Positions 15,907-24,622 of a stretch of 64,000 bases of DNA are shown piece after piece (positions within the stretch are counted from its first letter, which is position 1; every line of letters starts with the position of its first letter). Made by a program: the position numbers and the translations under genes. Under the pieces are notes generated by a model, which made no database searches, was not told where the DNA came from, and saw only the letters and a list, made by a program, of their open reading frames with translations. The stretch is from positions 744,001 through 808,000 of the forward strand of contig NZ_CABJCG010000001.1 of NCBI RefSeq assembly GCF_902364025.1, read 5' to 3'. Source of the DNA: Enterocloster lavalensis (lineage in GTDB: Bacteria > Bacillota > Clostridia > Lachnospirales > Lachnospiraceae).

Positions 15907-17604
15907 ATGCCCAATACCATGTTTTTCAGCCTTCTGCTCAATATCGGACTGCTGGTGCTGATCGCCACTCTGCTCACCCATGTCCCCTTCGTGCGCCGCC
16001 TGCTGCTCAACTCCAACAATCCCGTGTCCGGCCAGATCGCCCTGGCGCTGATCTTCGGCGCGATCAGCATCGTGTCCACCTACACCGGGGTGCGGGCCCA
16101 GGGCGCAATCGTCAACACCCGTGTCATCGGCGTGCTGGCCGCCGGACTTTTGGGAGGCCCCTACGCCGGCATGGGCGCGGCTATCATCGGAGGCATGCAC
16201 CGTTACCTCTTTGACATCGGCGGCTTCACCGCCGTCAGCTGCGCGGTGTCCACCTTTGTGGAGGGACTTATCGGCTCCGCATTTTCCAAACGCTTCAAGC
16301 AGGGCCGCCTGGACGGAACCGGCATCTTTCTCATCACCGCAGCGGCGGAGGTGGCCCAGATGGCGATCATCCTCCTCATCTCCCGCCCCTTCCAGGCGGC
16401 CCTGGATCTGGTGCGGTTGATCGCATTTCCCATGATCACCATGAACGCCCTGGGTATGGTGGTGTTCATCCGCACCTTCAACCGGGTGTTCATCGAGGAG
16501 GACAGCGTGTTCGCCGGGAAGATGCGCCTGGCGCTGCGCATCGCGGACCAGAGCCTGCCCCATCTGCGAAAAGGACTGTACAGCACCGCGGATATGGAGT
16601 CAGCCGCCCAGATCATCTACCAGTCCATCTCCTGCGCCGCGGTGATGATCACCGATACCCGGAAAATACTGGCCTTCTGCGGCGACCCCAAATACACGGA
16701 CCTGAAAACAGACCGGATTCTGGAGCCCATTCTGAAATCCATCCAGGATAAAAAGGCCACCACCTTTGTGAGCGCCGAGAAGCAGGACCCGCTTTACAGC
16801 CTGCTAAAAGGCCACACCATCATAGCGGCTCCCTTGATCGAACACAACGAGCCCATCGGCAGTCTGACTATCATGGTAAAAAAACAATGGCACACCTCCG
16901 AGGCCAACGTGAGCTTCGCGGACGAGCTGGCCCGGCTGTTCTCCACCCAGCTGGAGCTCTCGGACCTGGAATACCAGAAAAAGCTGCGCCGCAAAGCCGA
17001 GCTGCGCGCCCTCCAGTCCCAGGTAAACCCACATTTTCTCTACAACGCGCTGAACACCATCTCCTATGTATGCCGGGAGAATCCTGACCGGGCCAGGGAG
17101 CTCATTCTGACCCTGTCCAGCTATTACCGGCAAACGCTGGAAAACGACCGCTACATGCTGAGCCTGCATACAGAGCTCTACCATGTGAACAGCTATCTGG
17201 AACTTGAAAAGGCCCGGTTCGAGGAAAAGCTGTCCGTGGAAATCCATGTGGACGAGGATCTGGACTGCATGGTCCCCTCCTTTATCCTTCAGCCGCTGGT
17301 GGAAAACGCCGTGCGGTACGGGGCGGACAAATCCGGCAACCGCTTCGTCTCCATCCGGGCCGTGCGCCGGGCCGGCCTGGCGGAAATCTCCGTCTCAGAC
17401 CACGGCCCCGGCATTCCGCCCGCCGTGCTTGAAAACCTGCAGTCCGGAACGGGAAACGGAGGGGTGGGACTGGAGAATGTCCACCGCCGCCTAAAGAGTA
17501 TCTACGGAGAGGAAAACGGGCTGCAGGCTGTCAATACGCCGGAAGGCGCCTGCGTCTACTTCACCGTTCCCGCAGAAGGTCTTCCAAAGTCTGACGCCGT
17601 CTGA
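15907..17604 (+). CDS. LytS/BtsS-type sensor histidine kinase
   Basis: A 565-residue membrane kinase of the LytS/BtsS family. Residues ~5-190 form the 5TM-5TMR_LYT receptor domain (GLLGGPYAGMGAAIIGGMHRY, FVEGLIGSAFSKRF); ~200-345 are GAF-like; the His_kinase domain has His376 in QSQVNPHFLYNALN; the HATPase domain ends the protein (VENAVRYGADK, GGVGLENVHRRL). The start has GGAGGAAG. The LytTR regulator follows 51 bp after its stop and a CstA-type transporter follows that. In E. coli the equivalent trio BtsS-BtsR-BtsT senses and imports pyruvate, so external pyruvate is the leading ligand here, by analogy only. Confidence 0.9.
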   Translation: MPNTMFFSLLLNIGLLVLIATLLTHVPFVRRLLLNSNNPVSGQIALALIFGAISIVSTYTGVRAQGAIVNTRVIGVLAAGLLGGPYAGMGAAIIGGMHRYLFDIGGFTAVSCAVSTFVEGLIGSAFSKRFKQGRLDGTGIFLITAAAEVAQMAIILLISRPFQAALDLVRLIAFPMITMNALGMVVFIRTFNRVFIEEDSVFAGKMRLALRIADQSLPHLRKGLYSTADMESAAQIIYQSISCAAVMITDTRKILAFCGDPKYTDLKTDRILEPILKSIQDKKATTFVSAEKQDPLYSLLKGHTIIAAPLIEHNEPIGSLTIMVKKQWHTSEANVSFADELARLFSTQLELSDLEYQKKLRRKAELRALQSQVNPHFLYNALNTISYVCRENPDRARELILTLSSYYRQTLENDRYMLSLHTELYHVNSYLELEKARFEEKLSVEIHVDEDLDCMVPSFILQPLVENAVRYGADKSGNRFVSIRAVRRAGLAEISVSDHGPGIPPAVLENLQSGTGNGGVGLENVHRRLKSIYGEENGLQAVNTPEGACVYFTVPAEGLPKSDAV

Positions 17605-17655
17605 GCGGACATGCTGCAGACTCAAACGAAACAATCAATACAGGGGGAAATTTCT

Positions 17656-18369
17656 ATGAAAATAGCGGTTATCGACGACGAGCGCCCGGCGCGCCGGGAA
17701 CTGATCCATCAGATTCTGGAGGTGCTGCCAGGCAGCCAGATCGGGGAGGCGGACAGCGGCGCGTCCGCCCTGGAGCTTATCAGCTCCGGCGACTTCGACC
17801 TGCTGTTCATCGACATCAATTTAAACGATATGGAGGGAACCACGCTGGCAGCCGCCGCCCGGCGGATGATGCCCCGGGCCCAGATCGTGTTCGCAACGGC
17901 CTACTCCCAGTACGCGGTAAAAGCCTTTGAGCTGGGCGTCAACAACTACATCTTAAAGCCCTTTGATCCGGAACGGGTGCACCGCGTCCTGGAAAAATGC
18001 CGGAAGGATCTGGAAAGCTCCTCCCCGGCCCAGCCCGCCGGCCGCCTGGCCATCAGCTCCGACCGAAAGATCGTCCTGCTGGATATCTCCCGGATCGTGT
18101 ATGTGGAGACCTGCGGGCGCAGCTGCCTGATCCACACCACCGAGGGAGACTACACCGAGAACCAGCTCCTGGGCGAGTACGAAAAGCGCTTGAGCCCCCA
18201 GGGGTTCTTCCGCATCCACAAGAGCTATCTGGTGAATCTGAACTATATCAGCGAGATGTTCCCCTGGGCCAACAACAGCCTTGCCGTGAAAATGCAGGGT
18301 TTTGAAAAGAACATACTGCCCGTCAGCCGGGAGAAGGTCAAAAACCTGCGCCAGCTGCTGGGACTCTGA
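17656..18369 (+). CDS. LytTR-family response regulator (BtsR/YehT-like)
   Basis: A 237-residue regulator. The receiver domain (1-120) has IDDE at the start, phospho-acceptor Asp53 in LLFIDINL, and Lys in ILKPFDP. The LytTR DNA-binding domain (~135-235) includes IVYVETCGRSCLIHT and FFRIHKSYLVNLNYI. I use the ATG at 17656 with AGGGGG upstream; an earlier frame starts at 17611. It should be phosphorylated by the kinase encoded just before it and act on the downstream transporter promoter, where 21-bp-spaced direct repeats are seen. Confidence 0.9.
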   Translation: MKIAVIDDERPARRELIHQILEVLPGSQIGEADSGASALELISSGDFDLLFIDINLNDMEGTTLAAAARRMMPRAQIVFATAYSQYAVKAFELGVNNYILKPFDPERVHRVLEKCRKDLESSSPAQPAGRLAISSDRKIVLLDISRIVYVETCGRSCLIHTTEGDYTENQLLGEYEKRLSPQGFFRIHKSYLVNLNYISEMFPWANNSLAVKMQGFEKNILPVSREKVKNLRQLLGL

Positions 18370-18401
18370 CCCTCCCCCTCTGCCGCGGTGCTTCCGAAAA
18401 A

Positions 18402-18446
18402 CGCATTAACGTCTGTCTGCTAAGAAAACGTTAATGCGCTTTTTTT
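18402..18446 (+). terminator. Terminator after the LytTR regulator
   Basis: CGCATTAACGT and ACGTTAATGCG form an 11-bp stem followed by CTTTTTTT. It separates the regulator transcript from the transporter gene. Confidence 0.93.
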
Positions 18447-18471
18447 GACTGTTTGTGCACAATACACTGCA

Positions 18472-18515
18472 TTTCACGCAAAAACTATTTTCTTTCAGCT
18501 AATTTCCCCTATAAT
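18472..18515 (+). promoter_or_regulatory. Activated promoter of the CstA-type transporter with LytTR-like direct repeats
   Basis: A clear -10 TATAAT (18510-18515) lacks a good -35. Instead two TTTCA half-sites lie exactly 21 bp apart (18472-18476 and 18493-18497), two helical turns, the usual spacing for LytTR dimer sites. Control by the regulator encoded upstream is inferred. Confidence 0.5.
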
Positions 18516-18562
18516 AAAAGCATACAACGGCCGTTATAAAATTGATCGTGGAGGTATTCAGT

Positions 18563-20002
18563 ATGATAAGTTTCTTCGCTTGTTTGGCACTGTTGATTGT
18601 GGGATTTACCGTTTACAGTAAAATCGCGGAAAAAGTGTTCGGACCCGACGACCGCAAAACCCCGGCCATCACCATGGAGGACGGAAGCGACTACGTTCCC
18701 ATGGGAACCGCCCGGATCTTTCTGATCCAGCTGCTCAACATCGCCGGCCTTGGACCGATCTTCGGCGCTCTGGCAGGTGCCTGCTGGGGTCCCAGCGTGT
18801 TCCTGTGGATCACCTTCGGAACCCTTCTCGGCGGGGGCGTCCACGACTATATGGTGGGCATGATGTCCATGCGCCACAAGGGAGCCAGCGTATCGGAGCT
18901 GACCGGCACCTATCTGGGAACCACCATGAAGCAGGTGATGCGGGTATTCTCCGTCGTACTCCTGGTGCTGGTGGGCGTAAGCTTCTCCACCGGCCCGGCC
19001 AACCTGTTGGCCATGCTGACCCCCAATGTGCTGAACACCAGGTTCTGGCTGGCCGTGGTTCTGATCTATTACTTTATCGCCACCTTCGTGCCTATTGACA
19101 AGGTGATCGGCAAGATTTACCCCATATTCGGAATCTGCCTCATCGTGATGGCCCTGGGCGTTGGCGGCGCCATCCTCCTGGGCGGCTACACCATCCCTGA
19201 GATCACCCTGGCGAACCTGCACCCGGCCAATACCCCCATCTGGCCCACGATGTTCGTGTCCGTGGCCTGCGGCGCGATCTCCGGTTTCCACGCCACCCAG
19301 TCCCCGCTGATGGCCCGCTGCCTGACAAACGAGCGCGACGGCCGCAAAGTGTTCTACGGCGCAATGGTGGCCGAGGGCGTCATCGCCCTGATCTGGGCCG
19401 CTGCGGGCGTGGCATTCTACAACGGCACCGGCGGACTGTTGACAGCGCTTGGCGGCGGACAGTCCAGCGTGGTTTACGAAATCTGCTTCAAGCTCCTGGG
19501 ACCGGTAGGCGCGGTCATCGCCATGATCGGCGTCATCGCCTGCCCCATCTCCTCTGCGGACACCGCTTACCGCAGCGCCCGCCTGACCCTGGCCGACTGG
19601 TTCAAAATCGATCAGAAGCCCATCAAAAACCGCCTGCTGCTGACCATCCCCCTGCTGGGCGTCGGCTCCATCCTGACCCAGTTCGACGTGCAGGTAGTGT
19701 GGAGATACTTCTCCTGGAGCAACCAGACCCTGGCCATGATCGCCCTGTGGTCCGCGAGCGTTTACCTGTTCCGCAGAAAACGCTTCTACTGGATCACCGT
19801 TCTTCCGGCTACCTTCATGTCCGCGGTGTCCTGCACCTACATACTGATCGCAAAGGAAGGCTTCCAGCTCTCCACCGCCATCGCGTACCCGGCGGGAATC
19901 CTCTTCGCCGCCGTCTGCCTGGGAACCTTTGTGTTCACCTGCGTGCTGGGCAAGGGGAAAAACGCGGCGGCTCCCACCCTGGAAGAAGGCGCTTCCGCAT
20001 AA
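18563..20002 (+). CDS. CstA-family transporter (carbon starvation / pyruvate-type permease)
   Basis: A 479-residue polytopic membrane protein of the CstA family. Conserved blocks include PAITMEDGSDYVPMG, IAGLGPIFGALAGACWGP, GGGVHDYMVGMMSMRHKG, ISGFHATQSPLMARC and CPISSADTAYRSARL. Roughly 12-14 membrane spans are likely. It is the short Firmicutes form, against ~700 residues in E. coli. ATG at 18563 with GGAGGTATT is preferred over the TTG at 18542. The preceding LytS/LytTR pair suggests inducible uptake of pyruvate; some CstA proteins also affect peptide use. Substrate certainty is low, family certainty high. Confidence 0.9.
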   Translation: MISFFACLALLIVGFTVYSKIAEKVFGPDDRKTPAITMEDGSDYVPMGTARIFLIQLLNIAGLGPIFGALAGACWGPSVFLWITFGTLLGGGVHDYMVGMMSMRHKGASVSELTGTYLGTTMKQVMRVFSVVLLVLVGVSFSTGPANLLAMLTPNVLNTRFWLAVVLIYYFIATFVPIDKVIGKIYPIFGICLIVMALGVGGAILLGGYTIPEITLANLHPANTPIWPTMFVSVACGAISGFHATQSPLMARCLTNERDGRKVFYGAMVAEGVIALIWAAAGVAFYNGTGGLLTALGGGQSSVVYEICFKLLGPVGAVIAMIGVIACPISSADTAYRSARLTLADWFKIDQKPIKNRLLLTIPLLGVGSILTQFDVQVVWRYFSWSNQTLAMIALWSASVYLFRRKRFYWITVLPATFMSAVSCTYILIAKEGFQLSTAIAYPAGILFAAVCLGTFVFTCVLGKGKNAAAPTLEEGASA

Positions 20003-20014
20003 CCACAGAGCAAC

Positions 20015-20048
20015 GGGCCGCAGGCTGCGCCAGCGGCCCATCGCATTC
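20015..20048 (-). repeat. Intergenic palindromic repeat, copy 1
   Basis: Read on the minus strand it has the family layout GAATGC-ATGGGCCGC, TGGCGCAGCC, TGCGGCCC. GGGCCGC and GCGGCCC form the stem. It lies downstream of the 18-bp hairpin that ends the SOS-type small gene. See the finding on this repeat family. Confidence 0.8.
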
Positions 20049-20057
20049 GACGATTTG

Positions 20058-20099
20058 GGTTGACGCAAAACGGATATCACAATCCGTTTTGCGTCAACC
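20058..20099. terminator. 18-bp hairpin between convergent genes
   Basis: GGTTGACGCAAAACGGAT (20058-20075) and its exact complement (20082-20099) with a 6-base loop. It lies between the transporter gene and the convergent small gene. U-tracts are weak, so a bidirectional terminator or message-end stabiliser is probable rather than certain. Confidence 0.65.
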
Positions 20100-20150
20100 T
20101 ATTCTCTCTGCCGGTCCTGTGACCGCAGAACATCGAAACCCCGGCGCTCC

Positions 20151-20399
20151 TCACGAGCACAGCATCTCCGGCATCCGATCCTTCCCAAAATCCAGAAACG
20201 ATACGCTGTAAAAGCTATGGGCCTCCTCGTCGGCGGCCTGAGCCTTGTACCAGATATCCAGCGCCTTCTCAACGGTAATCTCAATATCGTGGTAATAATA
20301 CAGATTCGCGCTGGTATGGCTTACCACGTCTTCAATCAACAGTCTGGCGTCATGGTTCTCAAACATGACTTCATCTAAGTTATCCCTTGTAATCTTCAC
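20151..20399 (-). CDS. Uncharacterised 82-residue protein under an SOS-type promoter
   Basis: I do not recognise the family. The protein (MKITRDNLDEVMFENHDARL..., ending MPEMLCS) is acidic and soluble with no membrane helix or signal peptide; it looks mostly alpha-helical, with a Tyr-rich NLYYYHD stretch and a YSVSFLDFG segment near the C-terminus. The start is GTG at 20399 with GGAGG 10 bases upstream; the codon before it is a stop, so no longer in-frame start exists. It is transcribed from a TTGACA/TACTAT promoter carrying two consensus LexA boxes. It is therefore likely induced by DNA damage. It could be a checkpoint, repair accessory or small regulatory protein, but sequence alone does not say. 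Confidence 0.75.
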   Translation of the reverse strand: MKITRDNLDEVMFENHDARLLIEDVVSHTSANLYYYHDIEITVEKALDIWYKAQAADEEAHSFYSVSFLDFGKDRMPEMLCS

Positions 20400-20479
20400 T
20401 CAGCACACACCTCCAACTCTCCTGCGCCCCGATCCCGGCAACGGCGGCAACGTCAATCGTTAAATATATAATCCAAAAA

Positions 20480-20531
20480 GAACGTGCGTTCGATCTATCT
20501 TTATAGTATCACGAACATACGTTCGTGTCAA
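20480..20531 (-). promoter_or_regulatory. SOS promoter with two LexA/DinR boxes
   Basis: Minus strand -35 TTGACA (20526-20531), 17-bp spacer, -10 TACTAT (20503-20508). The spacer holds CGAACATACGTTCG on the plus strand (20512-20525), a full match to the Gram-positive LexA consensus CGAAC-N4-GTTCG. A second box GAACGTGCGTTC (20480-20491) lies just downstream of the start point. LexA bound at either would block initiation. Confidence 0.88.
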
Positions 20532-20540
20532 TAGTCAAAC

Positions 20541-20580
20541 AAAAAAGAACTGCCCGGAACGCCAAAAACGCTCCCGACAG
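20541..20580 (-). terminator. Imperfect terminator after the alpha/beta hydrolase
   Basis: On the minus strand CTGTCGGGAGCG pairs imperfectly with CGTTCCGGGCAG around a T-rich loop and is followed by TTCTTTTTTG, 12 bp past the hydrolase stop. Confidence 0.6.
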
Positions 20581-20591
20581 CTCCTCTCCAT

Positions 20592-21302
20592 TCACTTACC
20601 GCCGCGCACTTCCTCCAAAAAGGCCTCCACCGCCCGGTTGAACGCCTCCGGCTCGTTCGACGCCACAAAGTGATCTCCCTCTAAAATCACCAGCCTGCTT
20701 CCCGCAATCCCCGCCGCAATGCTCCTGGTGTGGGCTTCCCGGATCATATCCCGGTTCCCTGCGATCACCAGGGCGGGTACACGGATGGCGCCAAGCTCCC
20801 GTTCCTCCACATGAGGCTGGGTCACCATCAGCCCCAGCAGTTCCCCATTCTTTCCCGCCCGCGACGAGAACGGGCTTAAAAGACGGCACAGACCATAACC
20901 CAGCACAATGGGGGCCTGAACAAAGAATTTCACTCCTGAAGGCCGCAGATTAGCCCCGTTCAGGATCAGGGAGCGAAGCAGCCCGGGCCAGCGCAGGGCA
21001 AACGCCACGGCGATATTGCCACCGTCGGAGAACCCCAGCAGATGCACCGGCTCCGGCGCGATCTTCTCCAGGGCCTGGCGCAGGTCCTCCGCAAACTGGG
21101 CGATGGTAAACGGCGCAGAACCACGCTCTGATTTTCCATGCCCTCTGGTGTCCAGCGCGATCACCCTGTATTTTGTGGAAAAATAATCCATCTGGCGGGC
21201 AAAATAACCGCAGTCCTCCCCATTTCCGTGGAGCAGGACCAGGGGTTCCCCGCTTCCCGCCTCCTCATAATGAAGCCTGCAGTCTGAAATGCGAACCTCC
21301 AT
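20592..21302 (-). CDS. Alpha/beta-hydrolase fold protein
   Basis: A 236-residue serine hydrolase of unknown substrate. The oxyanion segment LVLLHGNGED, the nucleophile Ser92 in LLGFSDGGN, the acid Asp185 in AGNRDMI and the base His211 in LEGDHFVASN form a complete triad. No signal peptide, so it is cytosolic. It starts 12 bp after the LacI-type regulator stop and is probably cotranscribed with it. Its position next to the glycosaminoglycan genes may mean deacylation of a sugar, but this is a guess; the family is too broad to name a reaction. Confidence 0.85.
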   Translation of the reverse strand: MEVRISDCRLHYEEAGSGEPLVLLHGNGEDCGYFARQMDYFSTKYRVIALDTRGHGKSERGSAPFTIAQFAEDLRQALEKIAPEPVHLLGFSDGGNIAVAFALRWPGLLRSLILNGANLRPSGVKFFVQAPIVLGYGLCRLLSPFSSRAGKNGELLGLMVTQPHVEERELGAIRVPALVIAGNRDMIREAHTRSIAAGIAGSRLVILEGDHFVASNEPEAFNRAVEAFLEEVRGGK

Positions 21303-21314
21303 GTCCCCTCCTTG

Positions 21315-22319
21315 TCAGTTTACGCTCTCCCGGTATTTGACGATGTTTTTGAACACCACGTCGCCCTCCGCTTTCTTTCCGTCCAGAATATCCATCAGCT
21401 CCTCCGCCGCCTTCACTCCCTCCTGGTAGGCGGGCGTGATGATCGCGGCCAAAGGCGGCGTGGTCATGCGGGTCCAGCCGTCGCAGTCAAAGCCGATCAG
21501 CCCCACTCTCCCTTTCAGAAGTTCCATGTAATCCGGGTAACGGCGCAGCGCCTGGTATACCACCTGGTACAGCGGCGGGTCCGCCACATAGATCAGGGTG
21601 CGGCGCTCCAGATTCAGATTCTGGCTCAGCACCTCGTACACGTCCCCGGACCGGCGTCCCTCCGCCATATAAAAGGTCCCCCCGTCCCGGACCGCGTCCT
21701 GCAGCGCATCCTTGTAGCCCTGCATGCTCTCAAATCCCGTGCTGGAGGTGGAAAAATCGTCCGAGAACATCATAAAATCCTCGTAGCCCTTTCCGATGCA
21801 CTCCGTGATCACCTGGTAAACGCACTCGTAATGATTGCTCTTCACACAGCGGCCCCGGTAGTCGTAGGGTTTGGCGTCCAGATACACAATGGGACGGCGC
21901 TTTTTCTCCAGGCTGCCCGCCATCATGCCGAACCGGTAGGTGGACTGGATGATAAATCCCTCCGCCCCCATCTTCAACATCCGCTCCACAATCTCCTTCT
22001 CGCTGTTGAAATTCATGCCGCTGCCCGCCACCATCACCTGGATGTTCTGGGAACCGGCCGCGTCCTCCAGGCCTTTTAACGCCTGGCAGGAATAGGGGTC
22101 CGCCAAATCCCCCAGAATCACCCCGATCATTCCGCTGCTCTTGGCCTTCATGGCCCTGGCCGCCGCATTGGGCTCGTACCCCGTCTCATCGATAATGTGC
22201 TGGATTCTGCGCTTTGTCTCATCCGACATCTTGTTCGTCTTGCCGTTTAAATAAAAGGATACGGTGGTTTTGGAGACTCCCGCCCGCTCCGCAATTTCAT
22301 TGATCGTCAACTTTTTCAT
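21315..22319 (-). CDS. LacI-family transcriptional regulator
   Basis: A 334-residue repressor with an N-terminal LacI helix-turn-helix (LTINEIAERAGVSKTTVSFYLNG, then the hinge NAAARAMK) and a periplasmic-binding-protein-like sugar sensor domain. I start at the ATG at 22319 with GGAGGTTACG; the open frame extends upstream to 22403 but with an Arg-rich, non-family sequence. It follows the lyase gene with a 175-bp gap containing a weak promoter (TTCCGT, 17 bp, TATGAT). It probably senses a sugar released by the neighbouring lyase/PTS system and may repress that operon. Confidence 0.9.
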   Translation of the reverse strand: MKKLTINEIAERAGVSKTTVSFYLNGKTNKMSDETKRRIQHIIDETGYEPNAAARAMKAKSSGMIGVILGDLADPYSCQALKGLEDAAGSQNIQVMVAGSGMNFNSEKEIVERMLKMGAEGFIIQSTYRFGMMAGSLEKKRRPIVYLDAKPYDYRGRCVKSNHYECVYQVITECIGKGYEDFMMFSDDFSTSSTGFESMQGYKDALQDAVRDGGTFYMAEGRRSGDVYEVLSQNLNLERRTLIYVADPPLYQVVYQALRRYPDYMELLKGRVGLIGFDCDGWTRMTTPPLAAIITPAYQEGVKAAEELMDILDGKKAEGDVVFKNIVKYRESVN

Positions 22320-22494
22320 CGTAACCTCCGCCCGTCTCCGCCGCCGCTGCAACAAACCGCCGGTCCACGGGCCCCGCTTTTTCTCGCCGCAGCCGCCCTG
22401 CATTTAAACCGCTCCGGACAGCCGCATCCCAACTCCTATTTATCATAACACAGAACGATTTCCAACGGAATCCTAATTCCGGAAAAAATGCGTT

Positions 22495-24516
22495 TTACAG
22501 CCGCAGACGTCCGCACAGCTCCCCGTCCCGGACATGCAGCGCCACCGCGCGTCCGTATACGGGAACCCCCCGGCAGGTAAGAAGCTTGGTCCCCCGGCAG
22601 ATTTCCCGGTTCCATATCAGAATGATCCAGGACTCCCGCTCCCCCAGCAGGAATTCCACCGCCGTGACCGTCTCCTCCCCCACCTCCCGGCTGTCCCCGG
22701 CCCTCTGCACCGGCACGGACTTTACCCGGATCCCGTCCCCGGCAAAGGCGGTCCAGCCCGTAAACCGGTCCTCAAAGCTGCGGACGCCCGTCAGTCTTCC
22801 GCTCTTTTCCAGACAGTTGTACCGCGGGGACACCCAACAGGGCTCCAGACTAAAATCCTGCTGTCCCCACAGGTTCAGACGGACGTCTCCCGACAGAAGC
22901 CGCCAGCGCGGGACCTCCCCCGCCCCGGCCTCCGCCTGCGCATCCCGCTCCGCCCGAACCGAGCCGTCCAGGTGATAGCATTCCTCCACCCTATGGCTCC
23001 CCTCGCAGCAGATGTCGTTGACGATCAGCCAGAATCCGCTGTCGTGAACCGCCACCTTGCGTTTGACGAGACAGGGCCGCCCCTGTTCCGTCAGGCCGTG
23101 GTAGGCCAGCTCCGCAAAATGCAGCGGGCCCTTCTCCCGGCAGCTGTTCCGAAACGCCTCCCCGTAAGAGCGGTAACTCCAGGAACCCTCTGCTCTGGCC
23201 TGGGACGCTCCGTCGATGGTGCACACATTGTGGGCCCCGGCCTCCTTGAACTTCACTCTGAGCGGCTCGTCCTCCCGGTAGCTGTAGCGCCCGCTGTCCA
23301 CCAGAAAGGGCCTGCCCTCAAAGTACAGACAAATCTGGGTCAGATCCCCGTGGCCGTGGGAGCTTCCCAAGGGGCCGCAGTGCAGATAGGTGTAATGGGC
23401 GTCCTCCTCCCAGCCGCTGCGCAAATAGATATTTCCCGTATCCCCGCAGACCAGGGAAGTCTCTGCGGGCCTTCCCTCCGACAGGTTCTCGTATACCCGC
23501 AGCCCCCAGCTCCCCAGAAGCCAGCAGCTGTCCAGATCAAGCGCCTTGTATCCGCCCCCTTTTAATTCCGGACTGCCGCAGAGCACGGCCGCCTTTGTCA
23601 GCACGTCCCGCACGTCCGTGACGTCGCTGTCCGCCTGAGCCAGCTGCCGGTGATCCGGCCCGGCCGCAAACAGCACGTACCGGCTCATCCGCTCCACGGT
23701 CCCTCTCAGCCATCCCGGCGTTTCCTCCCCGGCAAACCGGCAAACCGCCCACAGTTTCATACAGCTGTTCAGCACCTCCATGTGGTACATGATGGATTGT
23801 TCCCAGTGGGAGCCGTCATCCCCCACCTGAAGCTCCAGCTGCGTTTCCAGTTCCTTCCAGGCCCATTCTTTAAGCCCTCCGCCCGGCAGATACTCCTCAA
23901 ACCAGCAGTAGGCGGCGCACATGGCCGTGGTCTGCAAAAGTCCCCAGTTGCTCAGGGTATATTTCCCAATGTAAGCCTCTCTCAGGTACTGAAACTGCTC
24001 CCCCATGCCCGCAAGAACCCGTTCTGTCTCCTCCTCCGATACCAGGCCGCCGTCCAGAAGAAACAGTAAAAACATGGTCCAGTTCATACAGCGAATCCCC
24101 GTGTCGATGGTCCGCACCGTCTCCCCTCCCGGTATCAGCGGATTGTGCTCCATCCAGTGGAACAGATACCATTTGAGTTTCCCGGCGTAGGCCTCGTCCC
24201 CGGTCAGCCGCCAGGCCTGCAACAGCTTTTGCAGGCTGTCGTGCCGGTTCAGCATGTACACCCACTCCGGGTCCCCATTGGGCGCCTCGTTCCACCGCAT
24301 TTCCGGAAAGGTGTACGGCTCCCCGCAGGGTTCCATATCCCAGGGGTCCGTGAACACAAAGGTCTGGTCCATCAGCCGCCCCGCCGCTTCGATCACCTGC
24401 CCGGCCTCCCCGCCGCAGCGCTCCCGCAGATACGCCGCGGCCTCCTCCGGGCCGTACTCCGTCCTCCATGCCTTAACCCGGTCCAAAAGCCGGGCAAATC
24501 TTCCCTGTTCCGCCAT
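22495..24516 (-). CDS. Heparinase II/III-family polysaccharide lyase
   Basis: A 673-residue protein of the heparinase II/III family. The first ~370 residues are an alpha-toroid (TIDTGIRCMNW, YTLSNWGLLQTTA, DDGSHWEQSIMYHME); the second half is the beta-sandwich domain with SSHGHGDLTQICLYFEGRPFLVDSGRYSY, the signature region. No signal peptide is visible, so it is cytosolic and should act on imported oligosaccharides, cleaving the uronic-acid link to give an unsaturated sugar. ATG at 24516 with AGGAAG upstream is preferred to a longer frame from 24588. It ends the PTS-GH88 operon. Whether the substrate is heparan, hyaluronan or another uronan is not visible. Confidence 0.87.
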   Translation of the reverse strand: MAEQGRFARLLDRVKAWRTEYGPEEAAAYLRERCGGEAGQVIEAAGRLMDQTFVFTDPWDMEPCGEPYTFPEMRWNEAPNGDPEWVYMLNRHDSLQKLLQAWRLTGDEAYAGKLKWYLFHWMEHNPLIPGGETVRTIDTGIRCMNWTMFLLFLLDGGLVSEEETERVLAGMGEQFQYLREAYIGKYTLSNWGLLQTTAMCAAYCWFEEYLPGGGLKEWAWKELETQLELQVGDDGSHWEQSIMYHMEVLNSCMKLWAVCRFAGEETPGWLRGTVERMSRYVLFAAGPDHRQLAQADSDVTDVRDVLTKAAVLCGSPELKGGGYKALDLDSCWLLGSWGLRVYENLSEGRPAETSLVCGDTGNIYLRSGWEEDAHYTYLHCGPLGSSHGHGDLTQICLYFEGRPFLVDSGRYSYREDEPLRVKFKEAGAHNVCTIDGASQARAEGSWSYRSYGEAFRNSCREKGPLHFAELAYHGLTEQGRPCLVKRKVAVHDSGFWLIVNDICCEGSHRVEECYHLDGSVRAERDAQAEAGAGEVPRWRLLSGDVRLNLWGQQDFSLEPCWVSPRYNCLEKSGRLTGVRSFEDRFTGWTAFAGDGIRVKSVPVQRAGDSREVGEETVTAVEFLLGERESWIILIWNREICRGTKLLTCRGVPVYGRAVALHVRDGELCGRLRL

Positions 24517-24622
24517 TTTTCTTCCTCTCTCTATCCATTCATACAGCTCAAGGAGGCGGCGTCCGCGGCAATCCCCGCGGGCGCACACCCCCTCAAATAT
24601 CCGGAATATGTGTCTGTTTCAG

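Noticed and set aside
18509..20080. Minus-strand 523-residue open frame rich in His/Gly/Gln
   Set aside because: Antisense to the CstA-type transporter; no start signal or domain.
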